DNA from: Geothrix edaphica
Lineage (GTDB): Bacteria; Acidobacteriota; Holophagae; Holophagales; Holophagaceae
Direction of reading: 5' to 3'
Length of the DNA: 64,000 nt
Assembly (NCBI RefSeq): GCF_030268045.1
Contig: NZ_BSDC01000001.1
Span: 620,001 to 684,000, forward strand
Below are positions 44,838-53,482 of this stretch, in pieces (within the stretch, counting starts at the first letter, position 1; each line of letters starts with the position of its first letter). The notes under the pieces were generated by a model, which saw only the letters and a program-made list of their open reading frames with translations, did not search any database and had not been told where the DNA came from. The translations under genes and the position numbers were made by a program.

Positions 44838-44861
44838 TTCGAATCCCTCTCCCTCCGCCAC
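44838..44861 (+). repeat. Inverted partial copy of the tRNA-Ser(CGA) 3' end
   Basis: The 24 bases from T-loop to CCA of the neighbouring tRNA-Ser recur here in opposite orientation with one mismatch (partner 44888-44911). A 9-bp hairpin (44865-44886) lies between the two copies and may serve as the tRNA terminator. Confidence 0.85.
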
Positions 44862-44888
44862 GAAGAAGCCGCCTTTCGGCGGCTTCAG

Positions 44889-44978
44889 TGGCGGAGAGAG
44901 AGGGATTCGAACCCCCGAACAGGTTTCCCCGTCTCCGCATTTCGAGTGCGGTGCCATCAACCACTCGGCCATCTCTCC
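44889..44978 (-). tRNA. tRNA-Ser (anticodon CGA)
   Basis: Acceptor GGAGAGA pairs with TCTCTCC, discriminator G, CCA at 44889-44891. Anticodon stem CCGCA/TGCGG holds loop CTCGAAA (CGA). Long variable arm GGAGACGGGGAAACCTGTTC region and T-loop TTCGAAT. Its 3' end is copied in reverse on the other side of its terminator hairpin. Confidence 0.95.
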
Positions 44979-45040
44979 GGAACGCCCATTCTATCAAACT
45001 GACCGTTAGAATCCAGCCTTCGGGAAGCCCGGGTAGGGCC

Positions 45041-45439
45041 TCATCCCGCGATCTGACCCCCGGCCACGGCCTGCCGGGCTTCCGTGAGCTGGGCCAGCGT
45101 GTAGGCCGCGAGGGCGAGCAGGAGGTCGCGGACCGCCACGTCGAGGTAGGCGCCCATGGTGAGCAGGTTCAGGGCGATGCCCACGAGCCAGAGGCCGGCG
45201 ACGTAGGCGCCCAGGCGGGTCCAGCGGGTGAGGATGGCCAGGCCCACCAGCATCTCCACCAGCCCGATGGCATGCATGAAGGTGGCCGGGGAGACGGGGA
45301 TCACGCGCAGCACCAGGGGATTCAGGTAGAGCTCCCACCTGGCGAGGAGGTTGAAGTACTTGTCCAGTCCCGCCAGGAAGGGCGCGGCGCCGAGGCCGAT
45401 GCGCAGGGCCCACCAGCTCGTGTTCAGCTTGTCGTTCAT
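45041..45439 (-). CDS. DoxX-like membrane protein
   Basis: 132 residues with four hydrophobic helices. The opening WWALRIGLGAAPFLAGLDKY matches DoxX/SURF4-like proteins, where an N-terminal helix is followed by a short loop and helices such as MHAIGLVEMLVGLAILTRW. AAAGGA lies eight bases before the second ATG, so that is taken as the start. DoxX proteins are associated with thiosulfate oxidation or redox stress. It lies 30 bases downstream of the diheme cytochrome on the same strand and is probably co-transcribed. Confidence 0.82.
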   Translation of the reverse strand: MNDKLNTSWWALRIGLGAAPFLAGLDKYFNLLARWELYLNPLVLRVIPVSPATFMHAIGLVEMLVGLAILTRWTRLGAYVAGLWLVGIALNLLTMGAYLDVAVRDLLLALAAYTLAQLTEARQAVAGGQIAG

Positions 45440-45469
45440 GGTCTGGTTCCTTTCATCCATGGGGGAGCC

Positions 45470-46696
45470 TCAGAGGCTCTTCAGGTACTCGACGAGGTCC
45501 GCCTTCTGGGCGCTCGTCAGACCGAGACCCTTCCGGGTGTCGTAGGTCTCGACGACCGCGCCCAGCGTGGGGGCGGTGCCGTTGTGGAAGTAGGGCGCGT
45601 GCTGCCACAGCCCGGCCAGGGGCGCGGTCCGGTACATCCTGGTGGCGCTCCGCGAGGCGTAGCTGGGAACGCCCGCCGGCTCGGGCTCGCTGACCACCTC
45701 GCTGGGCAGGTGCAGTCGGAGGTTGGCGTCGGTCAGCGTCGGGCCCGAGTGGCAGGCGGCGCACTTCCCGGGGCCCTCGAAAACGGCCCTCCCCCGGCCG
45801 GCGGCCGCGGCATCGAAGCTCCCGGCTGGGGGCCGCGGCGCGGCGAGGCTCAGCTGGTAGGCCTGCAGCGCCGGCAGCTTGGCGGACACCAGGTCGGTGG
45901 TCCCGTTCGTGACGCTCACGCCGGTGCGGGGCTCGGAGAAGCTGCCCCGGCCGCCCATCTGGGTCACGGCGACATAGCGGTTCCAGTAGGCAAGGTCGCT
46001 GCCGTCGCCGGTGGCGGTGATGCTGTGCACGCCCAACAGCCCGTAGGCCGGCGGGATCACCTGGGGCCCGTTCTGGCCGTCCAGGTTGAAGCGGGGATCG
46101 TATCTCCCCTTGCCCCAGGAGGCGTAGACGGCCTTGGCGCCCGCGGGCACCGCAGGGGAGAGGGCGATGATGGCGCCCGGGTTCAGGTCGCGGTTGGCCC
46201 AGCCGTCCAGGCGCTTGCCGATGCCCGGCGCGAAGGAATCGTCCACGGTGGAGTGGCACAGGGCGCAGGTGATGCCGACCCGCGTGAGGGTGTCCTTCCC
46301 GTTCACGCTCTCCACCGTGCCCTTCACCCCCACGACGGCGTTGAGCTTCAGCAGGGCCACTGTGGTGGCCGGGTCGGTCAGGCTGATGGCCCCGCTCTGG
46401 ATTCCCTGCACCACTGCGGACGGCAGCGCCTCGGCATCGACCTTCAGGCCCACGGACAGGGCGGTGGTGGGATCCACGGCGGTGGCGATCACCTGGTGCA
46501 TGCCCAGGGTGTCCGTCCAGAAGGCCTCATCCCCGAAGGTGTCGTCGCGGAAGATGACCTTGCCCTGGGCGACCAGGGCCGGGTCCAGGGGCGGTTCGCC
46601 CGGGGCCGTTGCCGCCCGATGGCTGGAATAGCAGCCCGCGGCGACGAGCAGGGCCGCGACCGGGAGGGCGAGGGTGTATCTCAGGGGCAGTTTCAT
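45470..46696 (-). CDS. Diheme c-type cytochrome lipoprotein
   Basis: 408 residues. The signal sequence ends with a lipobox LVAAGC, so the mature protein starts with an acylated Cys. Two heme sites are seen: CALCH near residue 142 and CAACH near 285, spaced like a cytochrome-c-peroxidase-type protein. The C-terminal domain has PLAGLWQHAPYFHNGTAPTL, typical of that family. AGGAG precedes the ATG. It may accept electrons or reduce peroxide at the periplasmic face. It is divergent from a SufR-like regulator with a shared AT-rich promoter region. Confidence 0.86.
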   Translation of the reverse strand: MKLPLRYTLALPVAALLVAAGCYSSHRAATAPGEPPLDPALVAQGKVIFRDDTFGDEAFWTDTLGMHQVIATAVDPTTALSVGLKVDAEALPSAVVQGIQSGAISLTDPATTVALLKLNAVVGVKGTVESVNGKDTLTRVGITCALCHSTVDDSFAPGIGKRLDGWANRDLNPGAIIALSPAVPAGAKAVYASWGKGRYDPRFNLDGQNGPQVIPPAYGLLGVHSITATGDGSDLAYWNRYVAVTQMGGRGSFSEPRTGVSVTNGTTDLVSAKLPALQAYQLSLAAPRPPAGSFDAAAAGRGRAVFEGPGKCAACHSGPTLTDANLRLHLPSEVVSEPEPAGVPSYASRSATRMYRTAPLAGLWQHAPYFHNGTAPTLGAVVETYDTRKGLGLTSAQKADLVEYLKSL

Positions 46697-46752
46697 GGCG
46701 GACTCCTTGCCCGGACGGGCTCCTGTGGTTCACCTCCTGAAGCTAGGGGTTC

Positions 46753-46788
46753 TATAAAAACAAACAAGAATGTTTAAATTGTTTAAAC
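46753..46788. promoter_or_regulatory. AT-rich divergent promoter region with palindromic operator
   Basis: TATAAA at 46753-46758 and the palindrome GTTTAAA-TTG-TTTAAAC (46772-46788) lie between the diheme cytochrome gene and the SufR-like regulator. The stretch is strikingly AT-rich for this genome. On the complement strand TATAGA could be a -10 for the cytochrome, placing the palindrome over its -35. Confidence 0.5.
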
Positions 46789-46820
46789 TCTCAGCATCCG
46801 ATTCGCCCGCGGAGGCGGCC

Positions 46821-47462
46821 ATGAAGAACCTGCACGAGAACCAGCGCAAGATCCTGGAGCACCTGCTCAGCCATCACGAAGGCGCCTCGCTGGACGAGCT
46901 GGCCGCGCACCTGGGGCTCACGCGGACGGCGGTTCAGCAGCACGTCCTGAAGCTGATGGATCTCGGCTACCTCACCTACTCGGACACGAAGGGCTCCGTG
47001 GGTCGGCCGCGGCGGCGCTACCTGATCTCGGACGAGGGGATCGATGCCTTCCCCAAGAAGTACTCCTGGCTGGCCAACGCCATCCTGGCCCAGCTCGCCC
47101 AGAACCTGGGCCCCGGTGGCGCCAGGTCCTTCATGCAGAACCTGGCCGGCGCCGTGGCGGCCTCGCTGGAGAGCCGGGCGAATCCCGCCGATCCGCCGGC
47201 CCAGCGGCTGCGGAAGGTCACGGCGCTCATGAACGAGCTGGGCTACCGGGCCGTCCTGAAGCCCGGCGGCCCCGCCGGGGAAGCCGCCATCGAGGCGGTC
47301 AACTGCGTCTACCACGCCGTGGCCAAGGCGCACCCCGAGCTGTGCCAGTTCGACGTGAGCCTCATCGAGCAGGCCACCGGGATGGACGTCCACCTGGAGA
47401 CCTGCATCGCCAAGGGCGGCGCCGTGTGCCGGTTCTGCGTATCGAAGCCCTCTCGGAGCTGA
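46821..47462 (+). CDS. SufR-like winged-helix regulator with cysteine cluster
   Basis: 213 residues from the ATG with GGAGG five bases upstream; an ATG 51 bases earlier lies in the palindrome and is less likely. The N-terminal HTH is LDELAAHLGLTRTAVQQHVLKL followed by a wing with GSVGRPRRRYLI. The C-terminal ~90 residues contain NCVYHAV, ELCQFD, LETCIAKGG and CRFC, a cysteine spacing like that of SufR iron-sulfur regulators. It may sense an iron-sulfur cluster or redox state. It probably controls the divergent cytochrome/DoxX genes and itself. Confidence 0.8.
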   Translation: MKNLHENQRKILEHLLSHHEGASLDELAAHLGLTRTAVQQHVLKLMDLGYLTYSDTKGSVGRPRRRYLISDEGIDAFPKKYSWLANAILAQLAQNLGPGGARSFMQNLAGAVAASLESRANPADPPAQRLRKVTALMNELGYRAVLKPGGPAGEAAIEAVNCVYHAVAKAHPELCQFDVSLIEQATGMDVHLETCIAKGGAVCRFCVSKPSRS

Positions 47463-47500
47463 GAGACCACCCGGTAGAATCCAGCATCCGGGAGGCGGGC

Positions 47501-48589
47501 ATGGACGGCAGGGCGTGGATGCTGGGATGGGCCCTGGCGGTGTCGGCCTCGGCCTCGGCCCAGGAGACGGACCTGTCCCTGACGGCCGCGGCGGCGGATC
47601 GCTTCGCGGCGCTGGCGCTCAAGTGCGCGCGGCAGGAGTATCCGAACAAGCTGGATCACGTGATGAACGGGGCGGGGGAGGTGCAGTCGCCGAAGGTCCT
47701 GCACCCGGCCTTCTACGGTTGCTTCGACTGGCACTCCTCGGTGCATGGGCACTGGATGCTGGTCCGCCTGCTGCGCACCCATCCGGACATGGCGAAGGCG
47801 GCGGAGATCCGCGCCGTGCTGGACGAGAATTTGGCGCCTGAGCGGATTGCGGTCGAGGTAGCCTACCTGGATCAGCCCAACCGGCGGAGCTTCGAGCGCA
47901 CCTATGGCTGGGCCTGGTTGCTCAAGCTGGCGGCGGAGCTGAAGACCTGGGATGCGCCCGAGGCCCGTCGCTGGTCTGCGGCCCTGCAGCCCCTGGCGGA
48001 TCGGATCGCCGCCGCCTACCGGGACTTCCTGCCGAAGCAGACGTACCCCATCCGCACCGGCGTCCACCCCAACTCCGCCTTCGGCCTGGACCTGGCGCTG
48101 GACTATGCGAAGGCCGCGCCGGATCCGCGGCTGGAGGTGGCCATCCTCGAGCGGGCGCAGACCTGGTTCGGCCGGGACCGCCGCGGTCCCCTGGCCTGGG
48201 AGCCGGGCGGGGAGGACTTCCTCTCGCCCTGCCTGGAGGAGGCGGCGCTGATGGCGCGCCTGCTACCCGGGAATCGCTTCGGCCCGTGGCTGGATGCCTT
48301 CCTGCCGGGCCTGCCCGGAACGCTGGTCCCCGCGGTCGTCTCGGACCGGACCGATCCCAAGATCGTCCACCTGGATGGCCTGAATCTGAGCCGCGCCCGG
48401 GCCCTGTATGACCTAGCCCGGACCTTCGGCCCCAGGGATCCCCGGCGGTCCGCCCTGGTCCGGGCCGCCGACCGCCACGCCCGGGCCTCGCTGCCGCATC
48501 TGGCCTCCGGCAGCTACGAGGGCGAGCACTGGCTGGCCACCTTCGCCCTGCGCATGCTCGAGGCCAGAGGCACGGGTATCAATAGATAA
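47501..48589 (+). CDS. Exported DUF2891-family protein
   Basis: 362 residues. A signal peptide (ends ASASAQ) is followed by an all-helical domain with HPAFYGCFDWHSSVHGHW, FERTYGWAWLLKLAAEL, YPIRTGVHPNSAFGLDLAL and a late SYEGEHWLATFALRMLE. These are the conserved segments of DUF2891 and resemble an alpha/alpha toroid, as in glycosidases and lyases. Activity is unknown. GGAGG precedes the ATG. The gene ends in an AT-rich inverted repeat. Confidence 0.85.
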   Translation: MDGRAWMLGWALAVSASASAQETDLSLTAAAADRFAALALKCARQEYPNKLDHVMNGAGEVQSPKVLHPAFYGCFDWHSSVHGHWMLVRLLRTHPDMAKAAEIRAVLDENLAPERIAVEVAYLDQPNRRSFERTYGWAWLLKLAAELKTWDAPEARRWSAALQPLADRIAAAYRDFLPKQTYPIRTGVHPNSAFGLDLALDYAKAAPDPRLEVAILERAQTWFGRDRRGPLAWEPGGEDFLSPCLEEAALMARLLPGNRFGPWLDAFLPGLPGTLVPAVVSDRTDPKIVHLDGLNLSRARALYDLARTFGPRDPRRSALVRAADRHARASLPHLASGSYEGEHWLATFALRMLEARGTGINR

Positions 48590-48624
48590 CGAGGGCAATA
48601 AAAGGTAACTTTCAGGTTATCTAT
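48582..48624. repeat. AT-rich inverted repeat across the DUF2891 stop
   Basis: ATAGATAAC (48582-48590) and GTTATCTAT (48616-48624) are perfect complements with a 25-base loop. Confidence 0.55.
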
Positions 48625-48798
48625 GATTTGCCTGGCTGAAAAATACCATTCCGACCCTTGACGTCCGGACGCTGTCGCACGACCATCGGCAGGCATTGCC
48701 TGACATCGATGTGCAAGGTTGACCACCTGTCCGGAGGTTTCTGGATCGGCTTCGCCGATCCATTCGGGACCTTCCGGGCCCTGCCGAGGGAGGATCTC
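48625..48798 (+). other. Leader region of the envelope cluster
   Basis: No gene is seen. It contains TTGACG (48658-48663) as a possible -35 and a perfect hairpin GGATCGGC-TTC-GCCGATCC at 48743-48761. GGAGG lies five bases before the following GTG start. Confidence 0.4.
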
Positions 48799-50262
48799 GT
48801 GAGACTGCGAACCTATTCCATCGCCACCGTGGCGCTGGTGAGCGTGTTCCCGCTCGCCGCGCCGCTCCAGGCCTGCTGCGATGACTTCTGGAGCTGTGTG
48901 GGCGCCGTGGCCTCGGGGGGGCTCACCTGCGCGGTGGAAAGCCTGGTCAACAGCATCAGGACCCTCATCCAGAACGTGTCGCGGCTGGCTTCGACTCTGG
49001 GCCAGCAGGCCGCCGATGTGGTGAACCTCGCCAAGTCGGAATTGAACGGCGCCGCCGGGGACCTGCGGGGCCTGGCCGGCCAGGCCGAGGGGGACTTCAA
49101 TGCTGCCGCCCAGCTGGCCCAGTCCGTTGTGAACGAGGCGAGCCGCCCCCAAGTGATGGTTCCCCACGTGGCGCCCGGTGTCGCGGCGGCCGCCGGCACC
49201 GCCGGAGCGCGAGCGGGCACCGTCGGCGTGCAGCCCCCGGGCGTCCGTCCGGGTGCCACCACCGCCACCGCGAAACCCTCGACGGTGGGCGCGGTTGGTG
49301 CGGGCACGGGAGTCCGGGTGGATCAGCTGCCGGCCGATCCCCACGAGGTGACGGAGGCCCTGCGGAGGGCCAAGGATGCCATCGACGCCCTCCGCCCCGA
49401 TGTGACGCAGCCCATCAACCAGGTCCGCCAGTTCGCCACCCAGGCCGAGCAGCAGGCCGCCTCCGCGGCTTCCTCCGCCGCGAACATCGCCCAGACGGCC
49501 CTGCTGGCGCCGCTCCAGACCTTGGGCAACATGCTCACGGACCTGGTCAACCACCCGGAGCACATCTTCGATCCCAGCCGGATCGTGGACGACGCCATCA
49601 CCCAGATCACGAACCAGGCCATCACCACCATGACCCAGGTGCATGACGCGGTGATGCAGCAGGCCAAGGCGACCCTGGACCAGGCCCAGCGGCCCATCCA
49701 GGACGCCCTGGACCGCGCCGCGGTGGCGAAGAAGATCGCCGACGCCATGCAGAAGGTCCAGCGCGCGAAGACGAAGTCGTCCTGCGACGCCCTCAACGCC
49801 CTGATCCCGCGCCAGCGCCTGGAGGTCCGCGCCTTTGTCACCCACGTGGCCGGCGCCGCGCCCGCCCCGGGGGTCATGGCCCTGAACCTGAACCAGAACA
49901 GGACCCTGGCCCTGGCGCCCTTCAACCGGACGGTGGCCTCGCGGCTCACCGCCAAGACTGCCGGCACCCAGATGGCCGCCAAGCTGAAGGGTCCCTGGCA
50001 GGACTTCAAGCGCCTCCAGGCCGCCCCCCCCAAGGTGGACCCCGCGGCGAAGCCCAGGGTGGACGCCGAGATCTCCCGCCGCTTCGCCGGGAAGTCGCCC
50101 GCGGAGGCCGAGGGCGAGAAGCGCGCCATGCTGAACGAGGCCCGCACGCGGTTCGCCAAGGATCCGGCCCTGCTCCGGAAGGTCGAGGCCATGCTCGACA
50201 ACGACCCGGTGATCCGGGGCCGCCTGGGCGGCCCCCGCGGCGCGGCGATGCGTGAGCAGTAG
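48799..50262 (+). CDS. Exported Ala-rich coiled-coil protein of unknown function
   Basis: 487 residues. GTG start with GGAGG upstream. A signal peptide (about 25 residues) ends LQA before CCDDFWSC; LQAC could be a non-standard lipobox. A Cys-rich head (CC, C, C within about 20 residues) is followed by a long helical region (about 45-400) rich in Ala, Gln and Asn with repeated Gln-Ala heptads, interrupted by a Gly/Ala/Thr/Pro-rich stretch near 130-175. The C-terminal third has FAGKSPAEAEGEKRAMLNEA. I do not recognise a family. First gene of a three-gene cluster (39-base gap to the next). Confidence 0.62.
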   Translation: MRLRTYSIATVALVSVFPLAAPLQACCDDFWSCVGAVASGGLTCAVESLVNSIRTLIQNVSRLASTLGQQAADVVNLAKSELNGAAGDLRGLAGQAEGDFNAAAQLAQSVVNEASRPQVMVPHVAPGVAAAAGTAGARAGTVGVQPPGVRPGATTATAKPSTVGAVGAGTGVRVDQLPADPHEVTEALRRAKDAIDALRPDVTQPINQVRQFATQAEQQAASAASSAANIAQTALLAPLQTLGNMLTDLVNHPEHIFDPSRIVDDAITQITNQAITTMTQVHDAVMQQAKATLDQAQRPIQDALDRAAVAKKIADAMQKVQRAKTKSSCDALNALIPRQRLEVRAFVTHVAGAAPAPGVMALNLNQNRTLALAPFNRTVASRLTAKTAGTQMAAKLKGPWQDFKRLQAAPPKVDPAAKPRVDAEISRRFAGKSPAEAEGEKRAMLNEARTRFAKDPALLRKVEAMLDNDPVIRGRLGGPRGAAMREQ

Positions 50263-50301
50263 GGCCATGCCCGGGGGTTCCCCCTTGTCTGGGAGGCAGG
50301 T

Positions 50302-52338
50302 GTGATCGATCGGTCTCTGCGGACCTTCGTCCTGGCCACCGCCACCGCCGCCACGGCGGTGGCGGCCGGGGACGGCTTCGAGCTGAAGCCGCCCGCCGCC
50401 CCCGGCGCGCCACTCCAGGGCACCGCCACAGCGCCGGCGGGAACGGAATGGGTGGTGGTCTTCTACCGGGTGGCGGGGGAGGAGGAGTTCTCCAGCTTCA
50501 ACCTGGATGTGGGGCCGGACGGGACTTCCTATGCGGGCCAGCTGCAGGGCGCCTTCCCCTCGGGGGCGAAGCTCGAGTACTACGCGGCCCTGCGCACCCC
50601 CGCCGGCATCAAGTACCTGCCCCGGGAAGCCCCGGCGGCCTTCGCCAGCCTGCAGCTGCCCGGCACCCCCGTGGCCCCGGCGGGCGGGGCTGCGGCCCAG
50701 GCTCAGGCCGAGCCGGTGCCTGGGCCGGGCTCCGGTCCCGGCCCGGGGAACCCGCCCCCGGCCCACGGCCCGATCTACGTGGACGGCGCCTTCGAGCGCG
50801 TGGCGCACCACCAGAACCCGGTTCCGGGGGAGCAGCGGAATGTGGCCTCGGGCCAGATCCGGTTCGCCTACCAGAAGGACGAGGATGGCCGCCAGGTGCT
50901 GCTGAACGCCCGGGTGGTCTACACCAACCAGCCCTTCGGGAACCAGACGCGCTGGAGCCTCGGCGACCTCCAGGCGGCCTACGCCGCCGGAGGCCACAAG
51001 GTCCAGGTGGGCGACATGGTGGTCCAGGAATCCGAGCTGACCCTGGGCGGGGCGGGGCGCCGGGGCCTCGATTACACCTACGCGGGGCAGCCGCTGGGGG
51101 CCCATCTCTTCGCCCTCAACACCCAGGCCCATGCCGGCACGGAGGGGCTGGCCTGGCCCGTGAAGGGCAGCGAGGTCTACGGCGGGTCCCTGGGCTACGG
51201 ATGGCTCAACGGCAACCTTCGGGCCAAGGTGGTCTTCCTCTCGGGGAAGGACGATCCCGCCACCGCCACGAACCTGGTGTCCGCCTACGCGCCCACAGTG
51301 CGGGACGGGTCCACCGGCTCCCTGGTCCTGGACGGGCGCTTCTTCGACAGCCGGCTGGCCGTATCCGGGGAGTACGCGCGCAGCCTCTTCACCAAGGACC
51401 TGCTGAACGAGGCGCCCCACCTCGCCGACCAGGCCTGGCGCCTCAGCGGCTTCTGGGCCGATGGGCCCTTCAGCGCCCAGCTCGGCTACCGGGACGTGGG
51501 CCGGGACTTCGGGACCGTGGGCGTGGCGTTCTTCGTGGGGGACCGCCGCACCCTGAACGGCAGCCTCGGGTTCAACCGCGCCACCTGGAGCCTCAGCGCC
51601 ACGGCCATCGACGAGCGCACCAACCCCACCGGACAGCCCGGCCTGGACCAGGCCTGGAGCCAATCCCAGAGCCTGGATGCGAGGGTGGGGCTCACCCAGG
51701 CGCTGTTCTGGCGGGTGGGGCTCCGGCAGGCCCGCCAGGAGGCCGAGCTGATCTCCAATCCGCTCATCCCCTTCAGCAACAGCACCCGCTCCGGGCTGAC
51801 CACCGGCTTCGACCTGATGCTGCCGCCCGCCTCCAGCCTGGCGTTCAACGCCCAGTTCGACCGCCTCCGCGCGGAAGGCGCCAGCGACACCCGGGGGACC
51901 AGCACCACCTTCTCCCTCGGCGGCAGCCTGGCCGTGGGACAGCGCGTGCGGGTGTCCCCGAACCTGAGCTGGTCCCGGACCCTCAACGATCCCGGGGACC
52001 AGAAGACCACCATGGAGAACGCCTTCCTCAACGCGGACTTCGCGCTCGTCCCCGGCATCCTGGGCTTCCTCCTGAACGGGGGCATGTCCCGGACCGTGCT
52101 CGTCACCGGCGAGGTGATGGAGAACTCTGTGGCGGAGGGCACCCTGCGGTTCTTCCTGGACACCTTCCTCAAGGGCCGCGGCCGGGCCAGCCTGGGCCTC
52201 AAGGGCCGCTACACCCACGCGCCGGCCCTGGCGGCCCTGGCCCGGGGCGGGGCGACGGGGACGCCGACCCCCGCCACCACGGCTGCGGCCATGGCCAACG
52301 ACAACCAGGTGTCGATCCTCCTGAACATCTCGTACTGA
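50302..52338 (+). CDS. Outer-membrane beta-barrel protein with N-terminal Ig-like domain
   Basis: 678 residues. GTG start with GGGAGG. After a signal peptide (ends TAVAA) comes a small beta domain (about 25-115: GTEWVVVFYRVAGEEEFSSF, LEYYAALRTPAGIKY), then a Pro/Gly-rich linker and a barrel of about 480 residues with many alternating strands, ending QVSILLNISY. The N-terminal module resembles the beta-sandwich found at the front of many outer-membrane proteins. No plug domain, so it is not a TonB receptor. It may form an export channel or surface anchor for its neighbours; that is inference. Confidence 0.7.
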   Translation: MIDRSLRTFVLATATAATAVAAGDGFELKPPAAPGAPLQGTATAPAGTEWVVVFYRVAGEEEFSSFNLDVGPDGTSYAGQLQGAFPSGAKLEYYAALRTPAGIKYLPREAPAAFASLQLPGTPVAPAGGAAAQAQAEPVPGPGSGPGPGNPPPAHGPIYVDGAFERVAHHQNPVPGEQRNVASGQIRFAYQKDEDGRQVLLNARVVYTNQPFGNQTRWSLGDLQAAYAAGGHKVQVGDMVVQESELTLGGAGRRGLDYTYAGQPLGAHLFALNTQAHAGTEGLAWPVKGSEVYGGSLGYGWLNGNLRAKVVFLSGKDDPATATNLVSAYAPTVRDGSTGSLVLDGRFFDSRLAVSGEYARSLFTKDLLNEAPHLADQAWRLSGFWADGPFSAQLGYRDVGRDFGTVGVAFFVGDRRTLNGSLGFNRATWSLSATAIDERTNPTGQPGLDQAWSQSQSLDARVGLTQALFWRVGLRQARQEAELISNPLIPFSNSTRSGLTTGFDLMLPPASSLAFNAQFDRLRAEGASDTRGTSTTFSLGGSLAVGQRVRVSPNLSWSRTLNDPGDQKTTMENAFLNADFALVPGILGFLLNGGMSRTVLVTGEVMENSVAEGTLRFFLDTFLKGRGRASLGLKGRYTHAPALAALARGGATGTPTPATTAAAMANDNQVSILLNISY

Positions 52339-52349
52339 GGAGCAGCCCC

Positions 52350-53465
52350 ATGCGAAACCTCCTCATCACCCTCGCGCTCCTCGGCACCCTGGCCCTGGGG
52401 GCCCAGGGCACCGGCACCCTCTCCGTGACCCCCGGCATCCCGGTCACGGGGGTTCCCACCACGTTCCTGCTGTCCGCCAGTCCGGCGCCGGTCGGCGCCG
52501 TGGTCTGGGACTTCGGGGATGGCACCTCCCTCAGCGGCGGATCCGTGGCGACCCATGTCTACGCGCGGTCCGGGCCCTACCTGGTGCAGGCGGTCTATCC
52601 GGTGGTGGTCGGGCAGGTGTTCCAGACCGCCCAGCTGCCGCTACGGGTGGCGGACCGCTTCGGGCCCGCGGCCCCGTTCAGCATCTCCATGCTGCGCCTC
52701 CGCTGGGAGGATGGCCGCGTGGACACCACCGTGGAGCAGGGCTTCAGCCCCCTGGCCGCCTTCGCGGACGTGAAGTTCGAAGGCACGGGGCTGCTCCAGG
52801 CCCAGTGGGTGGTGGATGACATCCCGCTGGGCACGTTCACGGCGTCCCTGGCCTTCGCCGGCGCGGTCACCCTGGACTCGAGCCGCATGATCCCCCTGCC
52901 CACCACGGCCTACGGCGAGCACCTGGTCACCCTCAGGATCCTCTCGCCGGTGGTGCCCTTCGAGTCGCCCCGGATCCGCTACTTCGTGAAGCTGGGCGGC
53001 GAGGAGGCCCCCCAGGTGGATGAGGTGGCCCCCTCGGCGGTGCGCCCCGGCGAGGAGACGGAGCTCCGCATCCGCGGCCGCCGTCTGGCCCCGGGCATGG
53101 CCGTCTCCTTCGGCAAGGACATCGCCCTGGTAGCGCCGCTTCGGTTCCCGGAGCCCGGCTGGGCCATCGCCCGGGTCTTCGTGGCTCCCACGGCCCACCC
53201 GGGTTTCCGCGAGGCCCAGGCCTTCAGCAAGGCCGGGCGGAGTCGCGGCCCGGCGCGGCTGGAGGTGCTGCCCCGGCCCCGGCAGACAGCTTCGGCTGGA
53301 CCGGTGCCGCCCGCGCCCCTCCTGGCCTTCCTCTGGTCCGAGGGAGATGGCGTGGCGAAGCCCAGCCTGCTCCGGGCGCTGACGGCGGCCTTCTTCCCTC
53401 CGGAGGAAGGGTATTCCGCCGGAGAGGCCCCAAACCTCTTCCAGCGGCCTTCCGGAGAAGAATGA
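52350..53465 (+). CDS. Exported PKD- and TIG-domain protein
   Basis: 371 residues. Signal peptide (ends TLALGAQ), then a PKD domain (about 25-105: VVWDFGDGTSLSGGSVATHV, with the WDFGDG hallmark), a second beta domain (about 110-220), and a TIG/IPT-like domain (about 225-310: VDEVAPSAVRPGEETELRIR). The C-terminal tail is basic and Pro-rich. Such modules mediate binding to surface polymers or proteins. It begins 11 bases after the barrel gene, indicating co-transcription. Confidence 0.7.
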   Translation: MRNLLITLALLGTLALGAQGTGTLSVTPGIPVTGVPTTFLLSASPAPVGAVVWDFGDGTSLSGGSVATHVYARSGPYLVQAVYPVVVGQVFQTAQLPLRVADRFGPAAPFSISMLRLRWEDGRVDTTVEQGFSPLAAFADVKFEGTGLLQAQWVVDDIPLGTFTASLAFAGAVTLDSSRMIPLPTTAYGEHLVTLRILSPVVPFESPRIRYFVKLGGEEAPQVDEVAPSAVRPGEETELRIRGRRLAPGMAVSFGKDIALVAPLRFPEPGWAIARVFVAPTAHPGFREAQAFSKAGRSRGPARLEVLPRPRQTASAGPVPPAPLLAFLWSEGDGVAKPSLLRALTAAFFPPEEGYSAGEAPNLFQRPSGEE

Positions 53466-53482
53466 TCCCCGGGGACCCGGGC

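Noticed and set aside
43352-46777. A 1141-codon plus-strand frame
   Set aside because: Antisense to pepD, tRNA-Ser, DoxX and the diheme cytochrome; low-complexity translation without motifs.
48600-48798. Possible riboswitch in the long leader before the envelope cluster
   Set aside because: Checked for the cyclic di-GMP-I pattern from memory; core elements are absent. Only a simple hairpin is visible.
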